From assembly GCA_024349765.1 (NCBI GenBank), contig AP026073.1:3224001-3288000 (forward strand): a stretch of DNA of 64,000 nucleotides, in the 5' to 3' direction. Each line of letters starts with the position of its first letter. Positions within the stretch are counted from its first letter, which is position 1. Below, piece by piece: positions 1 through 8,467 of this stretch. Origin of the DNA: Streptomyces nigrescens. Its GTDB lineage: Bacteria; Actinomycetota; Actinomycetes; Streptomycetales; Streptomycetaceae. The notes beneath the pieces were generated by a model. It worked only from the letters and a program-made list of their open reading frames with translations, did no database searches and was not told the DNA's origin. The position numbers and the translations under genes are program-made.

Positions 1-521
1 TCCACGAAGGAAACGGCTTCAGCCGTACCGTGCTTCAGGCCGCCGGAATCGAGCACGCCGACGCGTTCGTCGCCGTCACCGCCACCGACAGCAGCAACAT
101 CGTCAGCGCCCGGACCGCCAAGGAGACGTACCGGGTCCCCATCGTCCTCGCCCGGGTCTACGATCCCGACCGAGTCGACATCTACCGCGAACTCGGTATC
201 CCCACCGTCGCGAGCGTCCGCTGGACGGTGCAGCAGATCCACCGGATGCTGCTGCACCGCCACCTCACGCCGGAACTCTCCTTCGGCAACGGGGAGACCC
301 TGCTCGTCCGTTCCGAGCTGCCCGGCTACCTCACGGGGCGCCGGCTGACCGAGTTCGACATCGACGGTGAGATCCGCGTCGTGGAGGTCACCCGCGCGGG
401 CCGTTCGCTCGTGCCCGCGCACAGCACCCCCGCCGAGCCCGGCGACCTGGTCACCTTCGCCGTGGCAGCCACCGCCCTCGGCCGCCTGCGCGGCTTTCTC
501 GACAAGGAGCTCGGGACGTGA
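1..521 (+). CDS. TrkA-family (RCK) potassium uptake regulatory protein, 5' end outside window
   Basis: The frame is already open at base 3, with residues such as EGNGFSRTVLQAAGIEHADA before the first ATG, so the start lies upstream of the window. The visible part covers the end of a TrkA-N Rossmann domain (FVAVTATDSSNIVSARTAKE) and a following TrkA-C domain ending LGRLRGFLDKELGT. RCK proteins of this kind bind NAD(H) or nucleotides on the cytoplasmic face of K+ channels or transporters and gate them. The stop overlaps the GTG of the next gene (GTGA), so the two are translationally coupled. The split into two single RCK proteins resembles the CeoB/CeoC (TrkB/TrkA) pair of actinobacteria. No K+ pore protein is visible here. 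Confidence 0.88.
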   Translation, partial: HEGNGFSRTVLQAAGIEHADAFVAVTATDSSNIVSARTAKETYRVPIVLARVYDPDRVDIYRELGIPTVASVRWTVQQIHRMLLHRHLTPELSFGNGETLLVRSELPGYLTGRRLTEFDIDGEIRVVEVTRAGRSLVPAHSTPAEPGDLVTFAVAATALGRLRGFLDKELGT

Positions 522-1174
522 AAGCCCTGATCGTCGGCGCCGGCAGGCTCGGTACCCAGATCGCCCAGGTGCTCGCCGCGGCTCGGAACGACGTCACCCT
601 CGTCGATCACGACGAGGACCGGATCGCCGAACTCGAAGGCCGCCTCGCCGTGCGTCTCGCCGCGGGCGACGCCTGCGAGCCCGGCTTCCTGGAGCACACC
701 GGCGCCCTGACCACCGACCTCCTCATCGCCGCCACCGGCAACGACGAGGACAACCTCGTCATCAGCTTGCTCGCCAAGCGGCGGTTCGACGTCCCGCGGG
801 TCGCGGCCCGGGTCAACGACGCGGAGAACACCTGGCTGTTCGACCACCGCTGGGGCGTCGACATCCCCGTTCCCGCCGCCACCCCGCTGATCTCGCTCAT
901 CGAAGAGGCCACCGGCGCCACCGACACGGTCGCGCTGCTCCGCCTGAGCAAGGCGGGCGTCAACGTCATCGAAACCGCGATCACCGCGCAGTCCCGCGCG
1001 GCCGGCCGGGCCCTGGCCGACATCGTGCTCCCCGCCGGCACGGTCATCACCACCGTCATCCGCGACGGTCAACCCACCGTCCCCACCCCTGACATACGGC
1101 TCCAGGCCGGTGACGAACTCCTCGTCGTCTCCCACGCCGCGACCGAGCAGGAAATCCACGCCGCCTTCCAATGA
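518..1174 (+). CDS. TrkA-family (RCK) potassium uptake protein
   Basis: This 218-residue protein begins with a clear NAD-binding Rossmann motif, VGAGRLGTQIAQVL (GxGxxG), with the acidic residue after the second strand (LVDHDED). A TrkA-C domain follows from about residue 135 (GRALADIVLPAGTVITTVIRDGQ). It is a cytoplasmic regulatory subunit for K+ uptake. The GTG start overlaps the stop of the upstream RCK gene by 4 bp, so the two probably form a heteromeric gating ring. It ends 85 bp from the convergent P-type ATPase. K+ homeostasis genes fit the stress theme of the block. Confidence 0.9.
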   Translation: MKALIVGAGRLGTQIAQVLAAARNDVTLVDHDEDRIAELEGRLAVRLAAGDACEPGFLEHTGALTTDLLIAATGNDEDNLVISLLAKRRFDVPRVAARVNDAENTWLFDHRWGVDIPVPAATPLISLIEEATGATDTVALLRLSKAGVNVIETAITAQSRAAGRALADIVLPAGTVITTVIRDGQPTVPTPDIRLQAGDELLVVSHAATEQEIHAAFQ

Positions 1175-1259
1175 CCCGTGGCCCGCCGCGCTCCCGGCCG
1201 GAGAGTCAGGGGGCGCGCGTTCTCCACGGCCTGCCCGCTCGGCTCGGCGCCGGGTCTCG

Positions 1260-3992
1260 TCAGCCGTGCGTGCTGCGTGCGCCCGTACGGTCCGTGCCGC
1301 TGCTTCGGCCTGCTCCGTCCCTGATTCGAGTCTTCATGCCGGGCCCTGCGGTGTCGCGCGGTGGTTGCTCGGGGCACAGCCACCGCTGCAGGCGCATGAC
1401 GACATGGCCGAGGCCGGAGAGCCCGGCTGCGATCGCGAAGTCGCCGAGGGTCAGCGGCTCCGTTCCCAGCAGGGCCTGCAGGGGCGGCAGCCAGACACCC
1501 GCCACCTGCAGGCAGAGGGCTGCGCCTACGGCCACCAGCAGGAAGGGATTGGCCAGGCTGCCGGGGCGGGCACGGGAGCCGAGGGCCACGCCCAGCTGGG
1601 TCGCGCCGAGGACCAGAAAGACCATGGACTGCCACGGACGCCCGGTTTCCCTCGCCCAGAGCCCGGTCGCCAGGGTGACGGTGGCGACGAATGCCCCCAT
1701 GGCCAGGATCCGCGGCCACAGCCCGGCGCCCAGCACGCTTTCGGCGGGCGGCCGCGGTGGGTGGCGCATCACCTCCGGTTCGACGGGTTCCGCGCCGAGG
1801 GCCACGCCGGGCAGGCCGTGGGTGAGCAGGTTGATCCAGAGGATCTGGGCGGGCAGCAGGGGGAGCGGCATCCCCAGGAAGGGGCCGAGGAGCATGACGA
1901 GGATCTCCGCGGTGCCTCCGGCCAGCGCATAGAGCAGGAACCGGCGCACATTGGCGTAGACGCGGCGGCCCTCCTCCACCGCGGCGACGACCGTGGCCGG
2001 ATTGTCGTCGGCGAGCACGAGATCGGCCGCCTGACGCGCCACTTCGGTGCCCCGCTGCCCCATGGCCACGCCGATGTCGGCCCGCCGCAGGGCCGGTCCG
2101 TCGTTGACCCCGTCCCCGGTCATCGCCACCACGTGCCCGGCCCCACGCCAGGCCTGGACGATGTCGAGCTTCTGCTCGGGCGTGGTCCGGGCGAAGACCC
2201 GCACGTTCGTCAGTTCACCCGCCGTCCCGTGCCGTATCTGCTCTCCGGTGGTGACCGCTGCACCTCCCGAAGCGATACCGAGGCGCTCGGCCAGGGCACG
2301 GGCGGTGAGCGGGTGGTCCCCGGTGACGAGTACGGGGACGATCCCGGCCCGTTCGCAGGCGGCAACGGTGGTCGCCGAGGCGGCCCGGGGCGGGTCCAGG
2401 ATGCCGACCAATCCGAGCAGTGAAAGTCCCTCCTCCCATCTCGCCGGCCGTGCGGAGTGTGCTTCGAGATCGCGGGTGGCGACGGCGAGCACCCGGTGGC
2501 CCCCGCGCGCCCATGCCTCCGCCCGCGCGGCCGCCCGCGTGATCAGCCCCGGCCCGTCGGCCAGGACCTCGCGCCGCAGCACGGACTCGGGCGCACCTTT
2601 GCACACGACGCACAGTCCACCGTCCCGGCGGCGGTGCACCGTCGTCATGCGCTTGCGGCGCGTCTCGAAGGGGACCTCGTCCACTCGTGGCAGCTCACGG
2701 TCCAGCGCCGCCCGGTCAAGCCCGAGCCTGGCTCCCGCCGCGACCAGGGCGGCCTCCGTGGGATCGCCCAGTGCCCGCCACTCGGTGCCGCGGTCCGAGG
2801 GGGGTTCCAGAGCGGCGTCGTTGCAGAGCATCGCGGCACTCAGCAGCGCGGCGAGATCGGGTGCGTCACGCGCGGTGACCGCCCGACCGGCGCGTATGAC
2901 GCGACCGTCCGGTGCGTACCCGTCGCCCGTAACCGACGCTCCTCCGTGCGGTGTCCACAACTCCTCGGCAGCCATCCGCCCCTCCGTCAGCGTGCCGGTC
3001 TTGTCGGTGGCGAGCACGGTGATGGATCCCATGGTCTCCACGGCGGGCAGTCGGCGAACGATGGCGTGCCGCTCCGCCATCCGCCGTGCCCCCAGGGCGA
3101 GGGCGAGGGTGACGACGGCGGGCAGCGACTCCGGTACGGCGGCGACGGCGAGGCTGATCGCAGCGACGATCATCAGTTCCACCGGTTGCCCGCGCACCAG
3201 TCCCAGGGCGAGCACCACGGCACACAACGCCACGGTGACGGCGGCCAGCACGCGCCCGAACCCCACCAGCCGGCGCTGCAGCGGCGTGCGGCCGGGGGCG
3301 GTACCCAGAAGCGACGCGATGCGGCCGAGCGCACTCCTGGCGCCGGTGGCGGTGACCACCGCGCGGCCGTGGCCGCGGACGACGACCGTCCCCGCTGAGA
3401 CCGTGCCACGGGGTGTCTCCCCGTCAGGAGCCTTCTCCACCGGGACGGACTCGCCGGTCAGCGAGGACTCGTCCAGCAGCAGCAAGGTGGCGTCCCGTAC
3501 GTCGCCGTCCGCCGGAACGATGTCGCCCTCAGCCAGCAGGATCAGGTCTCCCGGGACCACTTCGGCCGCCGCCACGGACCGCTCCGTCCCGTCCCGTACC
3601 ACCCGGGCGGCGGGCGCACTCATCGCCGACAACGCGGCCACGGCGTGCTCGGCCCGTACCTCCTGCACGACGCCGACCACGGTGTTCACGGTGATCACGA
3701 ACAGGATGACGGCCGCGTCGCGGAAGTCTCCGGTGGCAATCGTCAGAGCGGCAGCAACCAGGAGGACCACGATCAGCGGGTCCTTCAACTGCTGCAGCAC
3801 GCGCCGCCACACCGGGGTGCGCGGCTCCGCCGGCAGGGCGTTGGGACCGGTGTCCGCCAACCGTCGGGTGGCCTCGTCCTCCGAGAGACCGGTCGGGACG
3901 GCAGCGGCGTTCCCGGACTCGTCGACGCCACGCGCGGAGGTGCTGACGGGCAGGTGCCGATGTCGGGGCCGGCCCGCTGACCGGCCGCTCAA
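1260..3992 (-). CDS. P2A-type (Ca2+-ATPase-like) cation-transporting P-type ATPase
   Basis: A 910-residue P-type ATPase. An N-terminal cation-ATPase domain (GLSEDEATRRLADTGPNALP) is followed by an actuator loop (DESSLTGESVPVEK), TM4 with the P2A-type motif VAAVPESLPAVVT, the phosphorylation site DKTGTLTEG (Asp near residue 330), the TGDHPLTARALAERLGI and MTGDGVNDGPALRRADIG motifs of the P/N domains, and four to six C-terminal helices. The TM4 proline motif suggests Ca2+/Mn2+ or Na+/K+ type rather than heavy metals. The best start is TTG at 3992, whose bases overlap the stop of the DUF1876 gene (TTGA). A longer frame to 4259 would run through that gene and is disfavoured. Mycobacterial CtpF, a DosR-regulon member, is the same type. 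Confidence 0.88.
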   Translation of the reverse strand: MSGRSAGRPRHRHLPVSTSARGVDESGNAAAVPTGLSEDEATRRLADTGPNALPAEPRTPVWRRVLQQLKDPLIVVLLVAAALTIATGDFRDAAVILFVITVNTVVGVVQEVRAEHAVAALSAMSAPAARVVRDGTERSVAAAEVVPGDLILLAEGDIVPADGDVRDATLLLLDESSLTGESVPVEKAPDGETPRGTVSAGTVVVRGHGRAVVTATGARSALGRIASLLGTAPGRTPLQRRLVGFGRVLAAVTVALCAVVLALGLVRGQPVELMIVAAISLAVAAVPESLPAVVTLALALGARRMAERHAIVRRLPAVETMGSITVLATDKTGTLTEGRMAAEELWTPHGGASVTGDGYAPDGRVIRAGRAVTARDAPDLAALLSAAMLCNDAALEPPSDRGTEWRALGDPTEAALVAAGARLGLDRAALDRELPRVDEVPFETRRKRMTTVHRRRDGGLCVVCKGAPESVLRREVLADGPGLITRAAARAEAWARGGHRVLAVATRDLEAHSARPARWEEGLSLLGLVGILDPPRAASATTVAACERAGIVPVLVTGDHPLTARALAERLGIASGGAAVTTGEQIRHGTAGELTNVRVFARTTPEQKLDIVQAWRGAGHVVAMTGDGVNDGPALRRADIGVAMGQRGTEVARQAADLVLADDNPATVVAAVEEGRRVYANVRRFLLYALAGGTAEILVMLLGPFLGMPLPLLPAQILWINLLTHGLPGVALGAEPVEPEVMRHPPRPPAESVLGAGLWPRILAMGAFVATVTLATGLWARETGRPWQSMVFLVLGATQLGVALGSRARPGSLANPFLLVAVGAALCLQVAGVWLPPLQALLGTEPLTLGDFAIAAGLSGLGHVVMRLQRWLCPEQPPRDTAGPGMKTRIRDGAGRSSGTDRTGARSTHG

Positions 3993-4276
3993 CCTGCCGG
4001 CTCGGTTCGCCGCGTCCGGGCCGGTGCTGCCGGCGCCCGCACCCCCTCCAGGTCGCCGTACGCGATCCTCTTCAGCTGTGCGGCCAGATCGCTCATCGCC
4101 CGGCTGGCGGCCAGTTCGTCGCCGATCTCCGGAACATCCGGGTCCTCCGGACTGCACTGGGCCGTGCCGTGCCCGGTCAGCGAGGTGGTGCCGGTATCGA
4201 GCACCATGCGTGCCTTCGTCGTCCCGTCTTCCTCGAAGAGGTAGAGACGGACCCCCCATTCTCCGGTCCTGGCCAT
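3989..4276 (-). CDS. DUF1876 (Rv1738-like) stress protein
   Basis: A 95-residue protein starting MARTGEWGVRLYLFEEDG, which is the DUF1876 signature. It has the alternating hydrophobic strand pattern and the conserved stretch LTGHGTAQCSPEDPDVPEIGDELAASRAM. The family includes M. tuberculosis Rv1738, a small DosR-induced protein that resembles ribosome hibernation factors and has been proposed to slow translation in hypoxia. The ATG at 4276 follows a good ribosome site (GGGAGGC). It is the first gene of a two-gene unit with the P-type ATPase (4-bp overlap) and is divergent from a CBS-BON gene. The C-terminal tail (RAPAAPARTRRTEPAG) is low complexity. Confidence 0.85.
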   Translation of the reverse strand: MARTGEWGVRLYLFEEDGTTKARMVLDTGTTSLTGHGTAQCSPEDPDVPEIGDELAASRAMSDLAAQLKRIAYGDLEGVRAPAAPARTRRTEPAG

Positions 4277-4403
4277 GATCTGCCTCCCATGCCGGTACGC
4301 CTGCACGGCATCCGGCGCCGACCTGATGACGCCGTGGCCATCAGGGGAGCGGCGATTGCTGCCTGTGAGGCCAATGTGCCGCCGCACCACTGACGGTGGG
4401 GAG

Positions 4404-4439
4404 GGGCCCACCCGGCCCTGCCAGGTGCCACCCGGCCCT
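4404..4439. promoter_or_regulatory. Direct repeat and degenerate palindrome in the DUF1876/CBS divergent promoter
   Basis: The 12-mer CCACCCGGCCCT occurs at 4408-4419 and again at 4428-4439, exactly 20 bp apart, so the two copies lie on the same face of the helix. The first copy overlaps GGGCCC-ACC-CGGCCC (4404-4418). That resembles the GGGCCG-NN-CGGCCC boxes found elsewhere in this block but has one extra central base. It sits midway between the two divergent starts (4276 and 4541), about 125 bp from each. Assignment as a regulator site is inference. Confidence 0.4.
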
Positions 4440-4540
4440 ACCTGAGGAGCATCGGGACGAGGCAGGCTCGTGAGTACCGGCGCCCCTGTGGGCGAACCCC
4501 CACACGTCCCCACGGCGCATTCCGAAGGGACCGGCCAGAG

Positions 4541-5206
4541 ATGAGGCATCGCAGCGTCGCCGATCTGATGACGCCCAACGCCGTCGTCGTCCAGCCCGGC
4601 ACCTCGTTCAGGGTGATCGCGCGCCTGCTGGATGAGTACGACATCACCGCTGTGCCCGTCGTCGACCAGGACGAGCGGCCGATCGGGGTGGTCTCCGAGG
4701 CCGACCTGCTGCGCCGACGGACCACGAAGGCGGGCCCGAGTACGGCCGATGCACTCATGACGAGCCCGGCTGTGGTGGCCCGGCCCGAGTGGTCCGCCGT
4801 ACGGGCGGCCAGGACGATGGAGAAGAAGAAGGTCAAGCGGCTGCCCGTGGTGGACGAGTCCGGCCGGCTCATCGGCGTGATCAGTCGCCGCGACCTGGTG
4901 CAGCTCTTCCTGCGGCGCGATCGTGCCATCCAGGAGGAGATCCTGGAGGAAGTGCTCACCTGCACGATGGGTCTCCCGCCGTCCGCCGTCACGGTCGAGG
5001 TCGACGACGGCACGGTGACGCTCAGCGGTGCCCTGGAACGCAAGAGCCTGGTCCCGATGGCGGTGCGGATGTGCGAGAGCGTCGACGGTGTGGTCGAGGT
5101 GATCGACCGGCTCACCGCCGTACATGACGACACCACCACGCGGCGGTCCGTACCGGAGCCGGCCCGAGGTGCCCCGTACCGCCCTCCGGAAGGAGAGGGA
5201 GCATGA
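4541..5206 (+). CDS. CBS-domain pair with C-terminal BON domain
   Basis: A 221-residue cytoplasmic protein with two CBS motifs (residues about 7-60, VADLMTPNAVVVQPGTSF, and 70-128, DALMTSPAVVARPEW ending LIGVISRRDLVQLFL). A BON domain follows from about 130 to 195 (SAVTVEVDDGTVTLSGAL). CBS pairs bind adenosine nucleotides. The DosR-regulon protein Hrp1 (Rv2626c) has the CBS pair without BON. The stop overlaps the ATG of the following universal stress protein (ATGA), so the two are co-translated. This is one of four CBS-BON paralogues in the first 14 kb. Confidence 0.87.
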   Translation: MRHRSVADLMTPNAVVVQPGTSFRVIARLLDEYDITAVPVVDQDERPIGVVSEADLLRRRTTKAGPSTADALMTSPAVVARPEWSAVRAARTMEKKKVKRLPVVDESGRLIGVISRRDLVQLFLRRDRAIQEEILEEVLTCTMGLPPSAVTVEVDDGTVTLSGALERKSLVPMAVRMCESVDGVVEVIDRLTAVHDDTTTRRSVPEPARGAPYRPPEGEGA

Positions 5207-6075
5207 GCAGCTACGACGCGCACAACCCGGTGGTGGTGGGGGTCACCCGGTCGTCGACGGGGCGAAGAGCAGTGGACTGGGCGGCGGATGCCGCGGCCGG
5301 ACGGGGCCTTTCGCTGTGCTTGGTACATGCTCAGGAGTGGCCCGCCGGGGCCGCTCCCAAGGAACGGCGCGACTCGCCCGAACAGGCGTGGGCCTCGCAT
5401 TTCCGCGCCACCGGCCAGTCGCTGCTGGACGACTTCCGGGATTCCACGGAGCAGCGGCTGCCGGGGCTTCAGGTCACCACCCGACTGCTCGACGGCCGTC
5501 CGGCGTCCGTGCTGCGTGAGGTTGCCGAGGAAGCGTCCGTGCTGGTGGTCGGGGCTCAGCGGGTGCACGGGCCGGGGGAGGCCGTCACCTTCGGCGGGGT
5601 CGGGCCGTCCCTCGTGGGGCACCCTCCGTGCCCGGTCGCACTCGTGCTGGAGCCGAAACACGAAGCGTCCCGGTCCGGGCCGGTCATGGTGGGGGTGGAC
5701 GGTTCGGTCGCCTCGGTCTCGGCGGTTGCCTTCGCCTTCGAGGAGGCCGCGGTGTGCGGCGTGGAGCTACGGGCGGTGCAGGTACGGCGTCCCCGCTACG
5801 GCGACTGGCCGGCGGACCTCCAGGAGTCGTACATCGACATCTCCGAGGCGCTCGCCGGTTGGCAGGAGAAGTATCCGCAGGTCACGGTGGACCAGGAGGT
5901 GGTGATGGGCAGCCCGGCGGTGCAGCTGGCCGAGGCGGCCGTGGACGCACGCTGTCTGGTGGTGGGATCACGTGGGGTGGGCGGATTCCGGGGCATGGTG
6001 CTCGGCTCGACCAGTCGCACGCTGTCGCACCTGGCGCCCGGACCTCTCGTCATCGTCCCGCGAGAAGCCGCCTGA
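5203..6075 (+). CDS. Tandem universal stress protein (UspA family)
   Basis: 290 residues made of two Usp domains (about 8-150 and 160-288). The second keeps the ATP-binding loop (VVGSRGVGGFRGMVLGSTS, GxxGx9GS). In the first the loop is degenerate (VVGAQRVHGPGEAVTFGGVG), so only one half probably binds nucleotide. The start follows a strong AAGGAGAGGGA ribosome site inside the end of the CBS gene. Usp proteins accumulate on energy limitation. Mycobacterial tandem Usps such as Rv2623 belong to the DosR regulon. Confidence 0.9.
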   Translation: MSSYDAHNPVVVGVTRSSTGRRAVDWAADAAAGRGLSLCLVHAQEWPAGAAPKERRDSPEQAWASHFRATGQSLLDDFRDSTEQRLPGLQVTTRLLDGRPASVLREVAEEASVLVVGAQRVHGPGEAVTFGGVGPSLVGHPPCPVALVLEPKHEASRSGPVMVGVDGSVASVSAVAFAFEEAAVCGVELRAVQVRRPRYGDWPADLQESYIDISEALAGWQEKYPQVTVDQEVVMGSPAVQLAEAAVDARCLVVGSRGVGGFRGMVLGSTSRTLSHLAPGPLVIVPREAA

Positions 6076-6122
6076 CGGCGGTATCCGGGAGCCGGCGGCA
6101 CGTTGCATCGCGGAGGTGAACC

Positions 6123-6635
6123 ATGAACGGCCAACCTGAGGCACCCAAGGCACCCCAGGAAAGCAAGGAAAGCAAGGCAAGCAAGACGAGCAAGGGAACC
6201 AGCCGTATCGTCGTCGGGGTCGACGGATCGGAATCGTCCAAAGAGGCGCTGCGGTGGGCGGTACGTCAGGCAGACCTGACCGACTCCCACGTCAACGCCG
6301 TGATCGCCTGGGAGTATCCGCCGCTTTACGGTTCGATCGGTTGGCTCGACGCGCCGCAGGAACTCGCGGGGAACATAAAGATGTGGGCTGACCAGGCACT
6401 TGACGGCGCGATCCGAGAGGTCGTCAAGGCGGGCGACATGTCTCGGGTCAAGGCCACCGTGGCGTACGGAACGCCCGCGGCAGTGCTGCTGGAGGCGGCT
6501 GGGGATGCCTCCCTCCTGGTCGTGGGCAGCCGCGGACGTGGCGGCTTCAGCGGAGCGCTCCTGGGCTCGGTCAGCCAGCACTGTTCCCAGCATGCGCCCT
6601 GCCCGGTCGTTGTGGTGCGAGGCGGGGAGCACTGA
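6123..6635 (+). CDS. Single-domain universal stress protein with Lys/Ser-rich N-terminal tail
   Basis: 170 residues. One Usp domain begins RIVVGVDGSESSKEALRWAV, and the complete ATP loop is VVGSRGRGGFSGALLGSVS. An extra N-terminal tail of about 28 residues (QESKESKASKTSKG) is built from short AAGCAAGG-type DNA repeats and is absent from standard Usp proteins. It may be a flexible or acquired segment. The start has GGAGGTGAACC directly upstream. It lies 47 bp after another Usp gene in the same direction. Confidence 0.9.
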   Translation: MNGQPEAPKAPQESKESKASKTSKGTSRIVVGVDGSESSKEALRWAVRQADLTDSHVNAVIAWEYPPLYGSIGWLDAPQELAGNIKMWADQALDGAIREVVKAGDMSRVKATVAYGTPAAVLLEAAGDASLLVVGSRGRGGFSGALLGSVSQHCSQHAPCPVVVVRGGEH

Positions 6636-6694
6636 GAACGGGCGGCCGCTGCCACGCTGTTGAGCGCCGCTCGCTCGAGGTGAGAGAGGCAGTG

Positions 6695-7576
6695 GTGACG
6701 ATGCAGGGTTCTCTGGTCGTCGGTGTGGACGGGTCGGACGCCGGTTTCCGTGCGCTTGACTGGGCGGCGGACGAGGCCGCGCTCCATGGCGTGCCGCTGC
6801 GGCTGGTGTACGCCTCCCGTTGGGAGCGCTACGAGGGTACGGCGCTCGCTCTGAGCCTCGCCCGCCCCGCCGAGGAGGTACTCGCTGACAACATCGTCGG
6901 TACCGCGGCCGAACGCGCCGGCCTGCGGCACGCGGACCTCGACATCTCCACGCAGGTGCTGGGCGACGATCCGGAAACCGTGTTGCTGAGGGAGGGTGAG
7001 GACGCGTTCGCCGTGGTCGTGGGCTCGCGCGGGCGCGGCGCCGTCACCGGCCTCTTGCTCGGATCGGTGGGGCTGGCCGTGTCGGCCCGGGCCCGGTGTC
7101 CGGTGATCGTCGTACGGGGAGACAGAGCGGGCCGGGAAGGGACACATGGACGCATCCTCCTCGGCATCGGCGATGCGGCCAAAGGGTCGGAAGCCGTCCG
7201 GTTCGCCTTCCGGGAGGCGGAGGCCCGTGGCGGCACTCTCGACGCCGTCCGCACATGGCGCTGCCCCGCACACGAGACCGCCGACCATCCGCTGCTGGCC
7301 GGAGCGCCCGGGCGCCATCACGAGGAACGGGCCTCGGCCGTGCTGGACGAGGGGCTTGCGGAGGAGACCGGTCGGCATCCGACGGTGCGGGTACGACGTT
7401 TCACGGTCGAGGGGGCGGCGCACAAGGTGCTGGCCCACCGCTCCGCTGCCGCGGACCTGCTGGTGATCGGAGCGCAACGCAGGCAGAGTCCGGTGGGCTT
7501 CCAACTGGGGCGGACGGCGCACACCGCCCTGCATCATGCGGAGTGCCCGGTGGCGGTCGTACCGCAGCCCGCGTGA
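6695..7576 (+). CDS. Tandem universal stress protein (UspA family)
   Basis: About 293 residues with two Usp domains. The first keeps the ATP loop (VVGSRGRGAVTGLLLGSVG). The second is degenerate (VIGAQRRQSPVGFQLGRTA), the reverse of the tandem Usp at 5203. The GTG at 6695 is chosen because it sits 5-6 bases after GAGAGG. GTG 6680, GTG 6692 and ATG 6701 are in frame and possible. It ends 44 bp from the convergent SpoIIAA-like gene. Nucleotide-binding stress protein by family; the client is unknown. Confidence 0.87.
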   Translation: MTMQGSLVVGVDGSDAGFRALDWAADEAALHGVPLRLVYASRWERYEGTALALSLARPAEEVLADNIVGTAAERAGLRHADLDISTQVLGDDPETVLLREGEDAFAVVVGSRGRGAVTGLLLGSVGLAVSARARCPVIVVRGDRAGREGTHGRILLGIGDAAKGSEAVRFAFREAEARGGTLDAVRTWRCPAHETADHPLLAGAPGRHHEERASAVLDEGLAEETGRHPTVRVRRFTVEGAAHKVLAHRSAAADLLVIGAQRRQSPVGFQLGRTAHTALHHAECPVAVVPQPA

Positions 7577-7620
7577 GCGCCACCGGCCACCAGCCACGTG
7601 GAGCCGGCGAATCCGCTGGA

Positions 7621-8388
7621 TCAGCCCGCCCCGGCTGCCTGTTGATCCGGAGGGGCGGCGGCCCAGGTGACGGCGGCGTCGAGGTCGTCGTACCCGAACC
7701 GCCGCACTTCGGCCCGGACGAAGTGATTCGCGAGCTGGGGTACCAGGGCGGCGACCTTGCTGTCGGCCGCGAGCGCGATCTTCCTGACCTTGCGGTGATG
7801 GTCGCGGACGAACCGCACGTGACGGATCATGCTGCCGATGTTCTCCCAGCCGGGGAACTCTCGCACATGGATCACGACGCCGGCCAACTCGTCGTGTGTC
7901 CTGAGCCAGCCGTCCGCCGTCAGTGCCAGGGCATCGAAGTCCGCTGCCCGCAGCGGGTGTTCCACTTCGGCCACGAGTACCTGGGACTCGGTCAGGAGGC
8001 GATGGGAAATACCGGGGCCTTCGGGCAGCGACGCCAGCCAGTGCAGGGCCTCCGCACGCTCCTGGGTGCCGAAGACGCGCACCGGGCAGGGCATCAGAAA
8101 GCTCGTCATGCGGGTGGCCTCACGGATCCAGCGCGTATCGGTGACGAGCGCGCAGCCCTCGAAAAGCCGCAGGGAACCCAGGCCGACCTTGAGGTCCTCC
8201 CAACCGGCCGCCGGGGTGAACGACTTGAACTCGGGTCCGAGCTCGCACAGCAGCCGGATCCGCCGGCCTTCGCTGCGTGCGTTGTCGATGAGCGGCTCGA
8301 TCACCGTCACGTAGTCGTTCTTCGATACGGTTCCGGTCGCCTTCACTGCGTCGACGCCGGCGGGTGCGTCCTCGGCTCTCTCCAACAT
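7621..8388 (-). CDS. Tandem SpoIIAA-like (STAS/SEC14-fold) protein
   Basis: 255 residues. Two repeats of the SpoIIAA-like fold are visible: about 20-120 (VTVIEPLIDNARSEGRRIRL ending PCPVRVFGTQERAEALHWL) and about 140-240 (LAGVVIHVREFPGWENIGSM ending VRRFGYDDLDAAVTWA). Proteins with this fold occur in many stress loci, and the biochemical role is unknown. ATG 8388 follows GAGAGGC. It is downstream of hsp20 on the same strand, with an inverted repeat in the gap. It may be a partner or regulator in the stress block, but nothing in the sequence shows the ligand. Confidence 0.75.
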   Translation of the reverse strand: MLERAEDAPAGVDAVKATGTVSKNDYVTVIEPLIDNARSEGRRIRLLCELGPEFKSFTPAAGWEDLKVGLGSLRLFEGCALVTDTRWIREATRMTSFLMPCPVRVFGTQERAEALHWLASLPEGPGISHRLLTESQVLVAEVEHPLRAADFDALALTADGWLRTHDELAGVVIHVREFPGWENIGSMIRHVRFVRDHHRKVRKIALAADSKVAALVPQLANHFVRAEVRRFGYDDLDAAVTWAAAPPDQQAAGAG

Positions 8389-8422
8389 GGCGTGCCTCTC
8401 GTACAAGGTCCTCCGCGCCGGG

Positions 8423-8445
8423 GCGGGCACCACAGTGGTGCCCGC
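8423..8445. promoter_or_regulatory. Perfect 11-bp inverted repeat between hsp20 and the SpoIIAA-like gene
   Basis: The arms GCGGGCACCAC and GTGGTGCCCGC flank a single central A. They form either an operator-like dyad or, with a 3-base loop, a hairpin. No T-run follows on the minus strand, so a plain intrinsic terminator is less likely. It lies 35 bp upstream of the SpoIIAA-like start and 23 bp after the hsp20 stop, so it could separate or couple expression of the two. Confidence 0.5.
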
Positions 8446-8467
8446 GCCGCGCCTGAGGCCGACGGGC

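Noticed and set aside
3993-4259. N-terminal extension of the P-type ATPase reading frame by 89 residues
   Set aside because: The extension lies antiphase over the DUF1876 gene, has no homology-like segments and is Arg-rich, as expected for a shadow frame. The TTG at 3992 overlaps the DUF1876 stop.
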